DNA from: Bacteroidaceae bacterium
Lineage (GTDB): Bacteria; Bacteroidota; Bacteroidia; Bacteroidales; Bacteroidaceae
Length of the DNA stretch: 64,000 nucleotides
NCBI GenBank assembly: GCA_024398715.1
Contig: JAKSIP010000001.1
Coordinates: 1 to 64,000, forward strand
Reading direction: 5' to 3'
Shown piece by piece: positions 1 to 8,554 of the stretch. Both the position numbers and the translations under genes were made by a program. The notes under the pieces are model-generated. The model was not told the DNA's origin and did not search any database. It saw only the letters and a program-made list of their open reading frames with translations. Position 1 is the first letter of the stretch. Each line of letters opens with the position of its first letter.

Positions 1-271
1 CCATTGCTAAGTGCATTTCACCCTTCGCGTTTTGGGCCTGTTTTGCGAAGGTTGAGCCGTTTTTTGCCGCCACCCTGCGCAAATTGCGGGGTTTTTGCGA
101 AGGTTTGTATATTATGCTGGGAGGCGGAACATTATAATACCTTTTGCAAGTGGCGCCACCGTCAATAAAGATTGCGCACTGAATTCATTTGCAAATACCG
201 AGCCAATATTGCAGCCAAAATACCTTGTAGCAACGATTCCGTGCAATATTGGCATAGGTAACCATACGCGC
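1..271. repeat. Inverted-repeat arm (left copy)
   Basis: This stretch is a diverged reverse complement of about 53929-54195. Both arms share the words TTCGCGTTTTGGGCCTG, GCGCAAATTGCGG, GGAGGCGGAACATTATAATA, GAGCCAATATTGCAGCC and GCAATATTGGCATAGGTAA with scattered substitutions. No convincing gene lies inside. Recombination between the arms could in principle invert about 53 kb. Whether it is a mobile element remnant or a host repeat cannot be told from one window. Confidence 0.8.
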
Positions 272-497
272 AAACTGTGCGGGGCTGGTGGAAACGGGGC
301 TGGGAAACACGTGGAAAAAAGTGAAAATGGTTGTTTTTGCACGTGTGCGCTTTCTTTTTGTTACTTTTCTTTAACTTTATTCTGTTAATTTGACAAAATG
401 TAAATAGAATTCTTGATTTTGCTTACAAAATGACATAAATCAGATATGATATGTTGAAAACTATTTGCAAAATTGGTTATTTTTCTTTCAAAATAAT
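272..497. other. Intergenic stretch without recognised feature
   Basis: The sequence from the end of the repeat arm to the serC promoter becomes AT-rich. I see no supported gene in it. The only open frame here starts inside the repeat arm and has no family resemblance. Confidence 0.6.
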
Positions 498-528
498 TTG
501 CTAGTTACATATTTGGGTTGTACCTTTG
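498..528 (+). promoter_or_regulatory. Bacteroidetes-type promoter for the serC operon
   Basis: A TTG at 498-500 is followed after 20 nt by TACCTTTG at 521-528, matching the -33/-7 consensus (TTTG, about 20 nt, TAnnTTTG). Transcription would start near 532, leaving a leader of about 350 nt that contains the 150-bp tandem duplication. Confidence 0.75.
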
Positions 529-550
529 CGCTGCAATTTGAAATAATTGT

Positions 551-882
551 TTAACTAATTATTTATAACCTGAATTTTAATTCTGGAGCGCAAGCGGAAC
601 CTGCTGCGGATGCAGCAGTCCCCTCCTTGAGGAGGGGAGCAGGGGAGGTGATAGTCAAGGATGCTTCAAAAATTAAAATTTAGCCGCAACAACAAGAGAA
701 TTAACTAATTATTTATAACCTGAATTTTAATTCTGGAGCGCAAGCGGAACCTGCTGCGGATGCAGCAGTCCCCTCCTTGAGGAGGGGAGCAGGGGAGGTG
801 ATAGTCAAGGATGCTTCAAAAATTAAAATTTAGCCGCAACAACAAGAGAATTAACTAATTATTTATAACCTAAATTTTAATT
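551..882 (+). repeat. 150-bp tandem duplication in the serC leader
   Basis: The word TTAACTAATTATTTATAACC starts at 551, 701 and 851, giving two full 150-bp units that look identical and a third, partial one (about 32 nt) ending at the serC start codon. Each full unit carries two perfect small hairpins: CTGCTGC/GCAGCAG (601-618 and 751-768) and CCCCTCC/GGAGGGG with a TTGA loop (620-637 and 770-787). The partial third copy lacks them. The units lie in the 5' leader of the serC operon transcript. Confidence 0.93.
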
Positions 883-884
883 TT

Positions 885-1949
885 ATGAAGCACAATTTTT
901 GCGCAGGTCCTGCAGTATTGCCACAGGAAGTGATTGAGAAGTCAGCTCAGGCTGTTTACGATTTTGAAGGTACAGGTATCTCCCTTCTGTCAATCAGTCA
1001 CCGTTCAAAGGAATTCCAGCCGGTTGTTGATGAGGCTGAGGCTCTTATCAAAGAAATTCTTGACATTCCTGAGGGTTATTCAGTTCTGTTCCTTGCAGGT
1101 GGTGCAAGTATGGAATTCTGCCGCGTTCCTTATAACTTCCTCAATAAGAAAGCTGCATACCTTAATACAGGTGTATGGGCAAAGAAAGCGTTGAAAGAAG
1201 CTAAGGCATTTGGTGAATGCGTAGAAGTTGCAAGCAGTGCTGATAAGAATTATACATATATTCCAAAGAATTTTGAAATTCCTGCTGATGCAGATTATTT
1301 CCACTTTACAACAAACAATACTATCTACGGTACAGAAATCCGCAAGGATCTTGACAGCCCTGTACAGCTGATTGCCGATATGTCCAGCGATATTTTCTCA
1401 CGTCCTATTGATGTAAGCAAGTATAACTGTATCTACGGTGGTGCTCAGAAGAACCTTGCTCCTTCAGGTATGGCATTTGTTATTGTAAAGAACGATGCTC
1501 TTGGTAAGGTTGACCGTTACATTCCTACAATGCTCAACTACCAGACACATATTGACAACGGTTCAATGTTCAATACACCTCCTACATTCACAATCTATTC
1601 TGCTCTTCAGTCACTCAAATGGCTCAAGGCTCAGGGTGGTGTTAAGGAAATGGCTAAACGTGCAGAGGCTCGTGCTGCCAAACTTTACAGCGAAATTGAC
1701 CGCAACAAACTGTTTGTTGGTACAGCTGTTGAAGAGGACCGTTCTTATATGAATATCTGCTGGGTAATGAATCCTGAATATGCAGAGCTTGAGGCAGACT
1801 TCCTGAAGTTTGCACAGGGTCAGGGTATGGTAGGTATCAAGGGTCACCGTTCAGTTGGCGGTTTCCGCGCTTCCTGCTACAATGCTCTTCCTATGGAAAG
1901 TGTTGATGCTCTTATTGCATGCATGAAAGAATTTGAAGCAAAACATTAA
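885..1949 (+). CDS. serC: Phosphoserine aminotransferase SerC
   Basis: This gene encodes a 354-residue class V PLP aminotransferase that converts 3-phosphohydroxypyruvate and glutamate to phosphoserine in serine synthesis. The protein starts [13 protein letters not shown], the SerC N-terminal signature. It has [17 protein letters not shown] near residue 70 and the PLP-lysine motif [12 protein letters not shown] with Lys189. Length is normal for the family (about 355-360). It is followed 30 nt later by serA and then a DUF1015 gene, a common Bacteroidales serine operon. Transcription probably begins at the promoter near 498-528, with a long leader holding the 150-bp tandem repeat. Confidence 0.97.
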   Translation: MKHNFCAGPAVLPQEVIEKSAQAVYDFEGTGISLLSISHRSKEFQPVVDEAEALIKEILDIPEGYSVLFLAGGASMEFCRVPYNFLNKKAAYLNTGVWAKKALKEAKAFGECVEVASSADKNYTYIPKNFEIPADADYFHFTTNNTIYGTEIRKDLDSPVQLIADMSSDIFSRPIDVSKYNCIYGGAQKNLAPSGMAFVIVKNDALGKVDRYIPTMLNYQTHIDNGSMFNTPPTFTIYSALQSLKWLKAQGGVKEMAKRAEARAAKLYSEIDRNKLFVGTAVEEDRSYMNICWVMNPEYAELEADFLKFAQGQGMVGIKGHRSVGGFRASCYNALPMESVDALIACMKEFEAKH

Positions 1950-1979
1950 TTGTTTAACCTTATAAATAATTGATTTGAT

Positions 1980-2900
1980 ATGAAAGTTTTACTTGCAACC
2001 ACCAAACCGTTTGCTGCAGTTGCTGTAACCGGTATTCAGAATATAATTGATCAGGCAGGTTTCGAACTTGTCAAACTGGAGAAATATACAGAGAAGAGCG
2101 CTCTTCTTGATGCTGTTAAAGATGCTGATGCTTTGATTGTCCGCAGCGATATTGTTGATGCAGAGGTTATTGATGCAGCCAAGAACCTTAAGATTGTTGT
2201 TCGTGCCGGTGCCGGTTACGATAATATTGATCTTGCTGCTGCAAGTGCAAAAGGAATCTGCGTTATGAATACTCCGGGTCAGAATGCCAATGCTGTTGCT
2301 GAACTTGTATTCGGTCTGTTGATTTACGCAAAACGTAATTTCTTCAACGGAACAAGCGGTACAGAACTTATGGGCAAGAAACTTGGTCTGCATGCATTCG
2401 GTAATGTAGGCCGTGCAGTAGCCCGTATTGCAAAAGGTTTCAATATGCACGTTTATGCTTTCGATGCCTTCTGTCCAGCAGAAGTTATTGAAGCTGCCGG
2501 TGTTCATGCTGTTGCATCTGTAGAAGAACTTTACAAGACTTGCGATATTGTTTCTCTCCATATTCCTGCTACACCGCAGACAGTAAATTCTATCAATGCC
2601 GGCCTTGTAGGTCTTATGCCAAAGAACGGAATTCTGCTGAATACAGCACGTAAAGAAGTTGTCAACGAGTCCGAACTGCTCCAGTTGATGGCTGAGAGAA
2701 CTGATCTCAAATATATTGCAGATATTATGCCTGCTACTGACGAACAGTTCAAGGCACAGTTTGCAGACCGTTACTTTGCAACACCTAAAAAGATGGGTGC
2801 CCAGACTGCCGAGGCTAACGTAAATGCCGGTCTTGCAGCTGCAAACCAGATTGTTGCTTTCATTAAGGATGGTATCCGTAAGTTCCAGGTAAACAAATAA
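1980..2900 (+). CDS. serA: D-3-phosphoglycerate dehydrogenase, short type
   Basis: The product (306 residues) belongs to the D-2-hydroxyacid dehydrogenase family and should oxidise 3-phosphoglycerate with NAD, the first step of serine synthesis. Visible features are VVRAGAGYDNIDL (substrate loop), the Rossmann segment KLGLHAFGNVGRAVARIA and LLNTARKEVVNE. It ends without an ACT domain, so serine feedback of the E. coli kind is not expected. The usual catalytic His of the TPH motif is replaced: the sequence reads TPKKMGAQ with Lys270 at that place. This matches the lysine-type short PGDHs described for Entamoeba and relatives. The start is 30 nt after serC. Confidence 0.93.
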   Translation: MKVLLATTKPFAAVAVTGIQNIIDQAGFELVKLEKYTEKSALLDAVKDADALIVRSDIVDAEVIDAAKNLKIVVRAGAGYDNIDLAAASAKGICVMNTPGQNANAVAELVFGLLIYAKRNFFNGTSGTELMGKKLGLHAFGNVGRAVARIAKGFNMHVYAFDAFCPAEVIEAAGVHAVASVEELYKTCDIVSLHIPATPQTVNSINAGLVGLMPKNGILLNTARKEVVNESELLQLMAERTDLKYIADIMPATDEQFKAQFADRYFATPKKMGAQTAEANVNAGLAAANQIVAFIKDGIRKFQVNK

Positions 2901-2904
2901 TTCC

Positions 2905-4152
2905 ATGGCAGTTGTAAAACCTTTCAAGGGTGTACGCCCTCCAAAAGAACTTGTTGAACTGGTACAGAGCCGCCCGTACGACGTTCTTAACTCCGAAGAA
3001 GCACGTGCCGAGGCTGCAGGTAACGAGAAATCCCTTTACCATATCATCAAGCCTGAGATTGATTTTCCTGCCGGAACAGAAGAATCTGACCCGCGCGTAT
3101 ATGCCAAGGCTGCTGAGAATTTCAAAAAGTTCCAGGATAATGGCTGGCTGGTCCAGGACGATAAGGAACAGTACTACATATATGCACAGACAATGAATGG
3201 CAAGACCCAGTACGGTCTTGTAGTAGGTGCTTATGTAAACGATTATCTTACCGGTGTCATAAAGAAACACGAACTTACACGTGCAGACAAGGAAGAGGAC
3301 CGTATGAAGCATGTCCGTGTCAACAATGCCAATATCGAGCCTGTATTCTTTGCATATCCTGACGATGCCGAACTTGACCATATTGTAGCAAAATATACAT
3401 GCAAACAGCCTGTTTACGACTATGTTGCAAACATTGACGGATTCCGTCATCAGTTGTGGATTATTGCTGACGATAACGATATTAAGGCAATTACCGCACG
3501 TTTTGCACTTATGCCTGCCATGTATATTGCAGACGGTCACCACCGTTCAGCTGCAGCTGCTCTTGTAGGTGCTGAGAAAGCAAAGAATAATCCTAACCAT
3601 AACGGTACAGAAGAGTACAACTACTTTATGGCAGTCTGTTTCCCTGCAAGCCAGCTTACAATCATAGACTACAACCGTGTTGTAAAAGATTTGAACGGTA
3701 TGACTGCAGATCAGTTCCTTACTGCTTTGGAAAAGAACTTTGTAGTTGAGAAACAAGGTGCAGACATTTTCAAACCAACTGCTTTGCATACATTCTCTCT
3801 CTATCTTGAAGGTATGTGGTACAAGCTTACCGCCAAACAGGGCACGTATAACGACAATGATCCTATCGGTGTTCTTGACGTAACCATTTCTTCAAATCTT
3901 ATTCTTGACCAGTTGCTCGGCATCAAGGACTTGCGCCGTGACAGCCGTATTGACTTTGTAGGTGGCATCCGCGGTCTTGGAGAGTTGAAGAAACGTGTTG
4001 ACAGCGGAGAAATGAAGATGGCTCTTGCTCTTTATCCAGTATCTATGAAACAACTTATGGATATTGCGGACAGCGGCAAGATAATGCCTCCAAAGACAAC
4101 CTGGTTTGAACCCAAACTGCGCAGTGGTCTGATAATTCACAAATTGGACTAA
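2905..4152 (+). CDS. DUF1015 family protein
   Basis: A 415-residue protein of the DUF1015 family, whose signature IADGHHRSAAA is visible near residue 210. It also has the typical N-terminal segment VKPFKGVRPPKELV and a C-terminal ALALYPVSMKQLMDIAD. The biochemical role is not established. The gene begins 4 nt after serA and is co-directional with serC and serA, which supports a link to serine metabolism. A strong intrinsic terminator follows at 4177-4209. Function beyond the family name is unknown. Confidence 0.93.
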   Translation: MAVVKPFKGVRPPKELVELVQSRPYDVLNSEEARAEAAGNEKSLYHIIKPEIDFPAGTEESDPRVYAKAAENFKKFQDNGWLVQDDKEQYYIYAQTMNGKTQYGLVVGAYVNDYLTGVIKKHELTRADKEEDRMKHVRVNNANIEPVFFAYPDDAELDHIVAKYTCKQPVYDYVANIDGFRHQLWIIADDNDIKAITARFALMPAMYIADGHHRSAAAALVGAEKAKNNPNHNGTEEYNYFMAVCFPASQLTIIDYNRVVKDLNGMTADQFLTALEKNFVVEKQGADIFKPTALHTFSLYLEGMWYKLTAKQGTYNDNDPIGVLDVTISSNLILDQLLGIKDLRRDSRIDFVGGIRGLGELKKRVDSGEMKMALALYPVSMKQLMDIADSGKIMPPKTTWFEPKLRSGLIIHKLD

Positions 4153-4176
4153 ACTGGACTGAGTTTTTAACTATAT

Positions 4177-4209
4177 GGGGGGGACTGATGCAAGTTCCCC
4201 CTTTTGTTT
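4177..4209 (+). terminator. Intrinsic terminator after the ser operon
   Basis: The stem GGGGGGAC (4178-4185) pairs with GTTCCCCC (4194-4201) with one G-T pair and an 8-nt loop, and is followed by TTTTGTTT. It separates the serine operon from the ABC transporter genes. Confidence 0.85.
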
Positions 4210-4232
4210 ATATCAAACCAAAGAATATTTTT

Positions 4233-4240
4233 TATCTTTG
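4233..4240 (+). promoter_or_regulatory. -7 box for the ABC export operon, leaderless arrangement
   Basis: TATCTTTG is a perfect -7 box. The ATG of the ATPase gene is at 4247, only 6 nt after it, so the transcript would start at or next to the start codon. The -33 element is weak: the nearest TTTG is 4203-4206, 26 nt away. Confidence 0.6.
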
Positions 4241-4246
4241 CACCTG

Positions 4247-4921
4247 ATGATAGATCTGAAAGGTGTAAATAAGACATATTGGGGAGACACTCCATTGGTA
4301 GCGCTCAAAGATATTGATCTGCACATTGACCAAGGCGAATTTGTGGGGGTGACGGGGCCGTCAGGTTCCGGAAAATCCACATTGCTGAATATATTGGGTC
4401 TTCTTGACTCCTATGATGTAGGCGAGTATCGTCTTAGAGGACAAATCATAAAGAATCTGACCAAAGAAGAGGAAGCGCATATCCGTAACCACAACATAGG
4501 TTTCGTATTCCAGCGATACAACCTCATTTCCTTCAAAACCGTTTATGAAAATGTGGAACTTCCACTTATCTATAGGGGTATTCCCCAGCAGGAACGTGAA
4601 GCAAGGGTGATGGACATGCTGGAAAAGATGGAACTTACCGGATGGAAAAAACACATCCCTTCCCATTTGTCAGGCGGCCAGCAACAGAGGGTGGCAATTG
4701 CCAGAGCTATGGTAATGAATCCCAAAATCATTCTGGCCGATGAGCCAACCGGAGCCCTGGATAGCAGAATGACCCGGGAAATTGTCAACCTGTTCAGGAA
4801 ATGCAACCAAGAGAACAATGTGACCATTGTTCTGGTCACACATGAGACGTCAATTTCTTCTCAGATGTCCCGTTGCATAACAATGAATGATGGACGGATT
4901 GAGAAAGATGAAAGAAGGTAG
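4247..4921 (+). CDS. ABC transporter ATP-binding protein, MacB/LolD type
   Basis: A 224-residue ATPase of the MacB/LolD/FtsE group that powers a periplasm-facing export or extraction machine. Walker A (GPSGSGKST), the signature LSGGQQQRVAIARA, Walker B (IILADEPTGALDS) and the switch His (LVTHE) are all present. I chose the ATG at 4247 because family members start MIxLKxVxKTY. The longer frame upstream runs through the terminator and the promoter box. The next gene overlaps its 3' end by 35 nt, indicating one operon with two FtsX-type permeases and an HlyD adaptor. The substrate is unknown. Confidence 0.95.
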   Translation: MIDLKGVNKTYWGDTPLVALKDIDLHIDQGEFVGVTGPSGSGKSTLLNILGLLDSYDVGEYRLRGQIIKNLTKEEEAHIRNHNIGFVFQRYNLISFKTVYENVELPLIYRGIPQQEREARVMDMLEKMELTGWKKHIPSHLSGGQQQRVAIARAMVMNPKIILADEPTGALDSRMTREIVNLFRKCNQENNVTIVLVTHETSISSQMSRCITMNDGRIEKDERR

Positions 4922-6173
4922 ACTGTCATTGGATAATTTTTTTAAGGACATTCTGGCATCGGTCAGGATGAGTCGCAGACGCGGATTCCTGTCCGGACTT
5001 ATGACAGTTTGGGGCGTGTTTATCTTTATTGCTGTTGTAGGTACGTCAAACGGAATTGACAGGGGTAACAGATCCAATTATGACTATATTCTTGGGTATA
5101 TTCTGATATCTGTCAGTCCGGGTGAGACTTCAATGGCATATGACGGGCTCGTGAAAGGACATAGAGTGTCACTTACAAGAAGCGATGCCCAAGAACTGCA
5201 AACGTTGTTTTCTGACCGTTCGGAATTTGTCTATCCCAGAAAACAGAACCTTGTGAAATGCGTAAGTCTGACAGGTACCGCAGGAGCGGTGGTAAGCGAT
5301 TATCGCAAGGAACTTAACGATAATGTCCTGCAGATTACTGCCGGACGTAATTTTACACAAGTGGAATTGGATGGAAGGAGCAGGAATTGCATTATCCCTG
5401 AGAACATGGCAGTGCAACTGTTCGGAAAATCAGATGATGCAGTAAACAGGACAATCCAAGTGGATGGTCTGCCGTATCTTGTTCTTGGAGTGTATAAAAC
5501 GTTGCATAATGTAAGCATCAACTATGTATTCGTCCCTTTTGAGACTTCCATGTCAATGCAGGGAATGGAAGATGAACTGAGCTCCATTGACATAAAACTT
5601 ATTCTGGATACATCTGTGGAAGAAAAGTACCGGTTGAAAGAGGATATACGCTCCTGGTTGTATTTCAAGAAAGGAATCTGTCCAGACGATGCCTCCGCCC
5701 TGCATTTTGAAGAGTCTATCGATTTTATTGATGCTCAGGAAAAATTATTGGATTCGATAAGGCTCTTTACTGTTATTTTGGGATTGTTGTCTCTCCTGAT
5801 GGGTATCTTGGGAGTGAGCAGCATTGTGTATCTGTCTGTAAAGGAAAGAACCAAAGAAATTGCCGTGCGGCTGGTATGCGGTTCTGGCAAAGGTTCCATT
5901 TTCCGTCTGATTCTTGGAGAGGCGGTATTTATCATGCTGATATTCGGGTGTATCGGGATGCTGCTCGGTTCCGCTGCACTTAAAGTGGCAAATATCGTGG
6001 TGGAAAAATTCACTGCAGATGAGAAATGGATTTTCATAGGGAATATGACTGTCAGTTGGCAACTGATACTTTCCTGCACCGCTCTTGTTATTGTATGCGG
6101 TTTGGTTTCAGGTCTTGCGCCGGCACGCAAAGCCACGTCTGTCAGAATCAATCAGGCTATGGAATGTGAGTAG
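4887..6173 (+). CDS. FtsX/MacB-type ABC transporter permease
   Basis: A 428-residue inner-membrane permease with the MacB layout. The first membrane segment (about 30-50) is followed by a large periplasmic MacB_PCD-like domain and three C-terminal membrane segments, with KERTKEIAVRLVCGSGKGSI before the third. The final PARKATSVRINQAME is typical of the family. The start overlaps the ATPase gene; ATGs at 4887 and 4908 are both possible. It likely pairs with the next permease as a heterodimer, as in LolCE-like or two-permease MacB systems of Bacteroidetes. Confidence 0.92.
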   Translation: MMDGLRKMKEGRLSLDNFFKDILASVRMSRRRGFLSGLMTVWGVFIFIAVVGTSNGIDRGNRSNYDYILGYILISVSPGETSMAYDGLVKGHRVSLTRSDAQELQTLFSDRSEFVYPRKQNLVKCVSLTGTAGAVVSDYRKELNDNVLQITAGRNFTQVELDGRSRNCIIPENMAVQLFGKSDDAVNRTIQVDGLPYLVLGVYKTLHNVSINYVFVPFETSMSMQGMEDELSSIDIKLILDTSVEEKYRLKEDIRSWLYFKKGICPDDASALHFEESIDFIDAQEKLLDSIRLFTVILGLLSLLMGILGVSSIVYLSVKERTKEIAVRLVCGSGKGSIFRLILGEAVFIMLIFGCIGMLLGSAALKVANIVVEKFTADEKWIFIGNMTVSWQLILSCTALVIVCGLVSGLAPARKATSVRINQAMECE

Positions 6174-6177
6174 AATT

Positions 6178-7437
6178 ATGGAAGACTATCTGTTCAATGA
6201 TGCTATGATTGTGCTGAAACGCAACAGGACAAGAACATTACTGTCAGGCTGCGCTGTTGCGGGAGGAATGTTCATTCTGCTGATATCCTTGGCCGGGTTC
6301 AATATATTCATCAACGGGTCTATTGGAGAAATAAGCAAATTGAGTACGGAAACGGTTGTTGTAAACACTCTACCTACTACAATGAACTGTTCCGGATTCG
6401 GTCCAGGCAGACTGTGGAATTTCGATATGAAAGACCTCAATTCAATCCAATCTGAATTTTCCGGGACAATAGTCGGTACATATGCCGCTTCTCTTACTCC
6501 GGGTCTGCAGACAGTCCGGTCAGGAAACTGTAATACGGATTATGCTAATGTTATGTCAATGACTCCAGGCTTGGATAGTGTGATGCAGATGTCAATGGTA
6601 AAGGGCCGTTTTATAGATGAAATTGATATGAACCGGAAACGCAAAGTGTGCGTGTTGGGATTAGACCTGTACAACAAGTGGTTTGGCGATGGCGAGGAGG
6701 CCTGTGGACAGGATATCAGAATAGGAGATGTAATGTACACCATTGTAGGAGTTTTGAAAAAGGACAATCCGTTTGTAGCTCCGTTCGGAAACGAACAGAA
6801 TTCAATTGTTCTTCCATATTCGACGACCGATGCCGTTTACGGACTCCAGGGTACTCTTTCATTCCTGGGTTTTTCTTTGAAAGTGACAGAGGGATACGAA
6901 CAGCGGACAGAAGAAATTTTGAGATATCTGCGGCAGATCCATAAAGTGAATCCCGATGACAGCTTTGCTTTAGAAGCTGTTGGAATGCAGGAATATGCCC
7001 AAATGCTCGATATCCTGTTCCGCGGAACAAAAGTGCTGATATGGGTGATTTTCATAGGAATAATCATTTCCAGTCTTCTTGGCGTGTTTGGCATAATGAT
7101 TCTTTCCGTAAGGGAGAGAAAAAGTGAAATAGCGGTAAGGCTATCTGTTGGGGCAGAACCGCGGGACATAATAAGACAGTTTGTTCACGAGAGTCTGGTC
7201 ATTTCAGTATCGTTCTCATTGATTGGTCTTTTTGTTGCGGAACTGGTCATTGTAACCATGCGCTTCCTTATCAGAAGCGGAATAATGTCTGACCCGTTGT
7301 ACGGTATGCCACAGCTGTCTTTTTTCGGGATTCTGTCTGTGATGGTGATAGTGATTGCCGGAGGCGTACTTTCCGGATATTTTCCGGCACGCAAGATGGC
7401 ATCAAAAGAGATTTCAGAATTGTTCTACGATATATAA
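6178..7437 (+). CDS. FtsX/MacB-type ABC transporter permease (second)
   Basis: A 419-residue permease with the same plan as its neighbour: N-terminal membrane segment, periplasmic domain, then three C-terminal membrane helices around RERKSEIAVRLSVGAEPRDI and a closing FPARKMASKEISELFYDI. The ATG at 6178 lies 4 nt after the previous stop. A longer frame from 6085 would overlap the first permease and lacks family resemblance. It is sequence-diverged from the first permease, so the exporter is probably heterodimeric. Confidence 0.92.
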   Translation: MEDYLFNDAMIVLKRNRTRTLLSGCAVAGGMFILLISLAGFNIFINGSIGEISKLSTETVVVNTLPTTMNCSGFGPGRLWNFDMKDLNSIQSEFSGTIVGTYAASLTPGLQTVRSGNCNTDYANVMSMTPGLDSVMQMSMVKGRFIDEIDMNRKRKVCVLGLDLYNKWFGDGEEACGQDIRIGDVMYTIVGVLKKDNPFVAPFGNEQNSIVLPYSTTDAVYGLQGTLSFLGFSLKVTEGYEQRTEEILRYLRQIHKVNPDDSFALEAVGMQEYAQMLDILFRGTKVLIWVIFIGIIISSLLGVFGIMILSVRERKSEIAVRLSVGAEPRDIIRQFVHESLVISVSFSLIGLFVAELVIVTMRFLIRSGIMSDPLYGMPQLSFFGILSVMVIVIAGGVLSGYFPARKMASKEISELFYDI

Positions 7438-7447
7438 TTGACGCTAT

Positions 7448-8539
7448 ATGAAAATCAAAAAAGGTTTATCCTTATCAGTTGTATTTGCACTTGTTCTGCT
7501 GCTGATACTATGGCAGTTGTCAAGAACTCCCGGAAAGTATTATTCTTATACGGAAGCCTGTTATGCGGATATCGCATCCACAATAACCATATCGGGAAAG
7601 ATCTCCTCAGACAGGGAAGTGGAAATAATGCCACGTATTTCCGCATATGTTTCTGAAATTCCTGTCAAGTGCGGGGATATTGTCAAGAAAGGACAGTGTC
7701 TGGCAATACTGGAAGCTATTCCTGATATTTTTGCTTTGGAAGAAGCGAATGCTGCCGTAGAATTGGAAAGAATTGCATTGAAACAGGCTGAGACCGATTA
7801 TGAAAGGGCAAGTAATCTCTATGCCGGACAGAATATTTCAACCAAGGAATATGAACAGGCCCTGAATGCTCTCAGCATTGCAGAAGAAAAACTGGCGTTT
7901 GCCCTGAACAGACGCAGTATTGTTGTTGGGGGCAGTTCTGAACGCTCTCCGGAGTACGACGAATCAGTAGTGCACAGCCCGGTTGACGGAGTCATTTCCG
8001 CTATATATGTGAACCAGGGGGAAACCGTTTCCCGTATAGGCAAGCCAATATGTACAGTTGCAGATAACGGGCCTCTGGTGTTCAAAGGATATGTGGACGA
8101 AACTGATGTTGTGTACATCGGCAAAGGAATGGAACTGACTCTTGTTTTAGGTGCTGTTCCTGATATTGTTATCCCTGCAGAAATTGTTTCCGTATCTTCT
8201 TTCGGAAGATCGGAAGGCGGTTTTACACAATTTGAAATCAAGGCATCGCTTTCCTCAGTACCCGATGGTATAGAGCTGCGCTCCGGTTTCAGTGCCAATG
8301 CCAGGATTGTTACCCGAAAAGCAGACCATGTCCTGTCAGTACCGGAAGAATGCATCCGTTTTGATAAAAATCATATGCCCTATGTACTGAGGCTGACATC
8401 GTCACCAAGGAACAGACGTCACCAGCGCTGGGAACAGGTCCCGGTTACTTTAGGTATCAGTGACGGAAGAACGATACAGGTGATATCCGGCCTTGAAGAA
8501 CATAATCTTGTAAGGTCTTTATCCAAAAACGCTATCTGA
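7448..8539 (+). CDS. HlyD/MacA-family periplasmic adaptor
   Basis: A 363-residue membrane-fusion protein. It has an N-terminal membrane anchor (about 6-24), then a lipoyl-type half (IMPRISAYVSEIPVKCGDIV), a coiled-coil hairpin (about 100-150), the second lipoyl half (VVHSPVDGVISAIYVNQGE) and beta-barrel domains. It should link the ABC permeases to an outer-membrane TolC-like channel. No TolC gene is in the cluster, so the exporter must borrow one or use another exit. It starts 10 nt after the permease gene. Confidence 0.92.
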   Translation: MKIKKGLSLSVVFALVLLLILWQLSRTPGKYYSYTEACYADIASTITISGKISSDREVEIMPRISAYVSEIPVKCGDIVKKGQCLAILEAIPDIFALEEANAAVELERIALKQAETDYERASNLYAGQNISTKEYEQALNALSIAEEKLAFALNRRSIVVGGSSERSPEYDESVVHSPVDGVISAIYVNQGETVSRIGKPICTVADNGPLVFKGYVDETDVVYIGKGMELTLVLGAVPDIVIPAEIVSVSSFGRSEGGFTQFEIKASLSSVPDGIELRSGFSANARIVTRKADHVLSVPEECIRFDKNHMPYVLRLTSSPRNRRHQRWEQVPVTLGISDGRTIQVISGLEEHNLVRSLSKNAI

Positions 8540-8554
8540 TAATTGAAACAGGAA

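Noticed and set aside
95..388. A 97-codon open frame at the left end
   Set aside because: It begins inside the inverted-repeat arm, has no family resemblance and no promoter; treated as non-coding.
551..882. CRISPR array
   Set aside because: Only two full units of 150 bp without unique spacers; it is a tandem duplication.
1989..2927. A 312-codon minus-strand open frame opposite serA
   Set aside because: It mirrors a well-supported gene codon for codon, is Cys/Asn-rich like other antisense frames here, and matches nothing.
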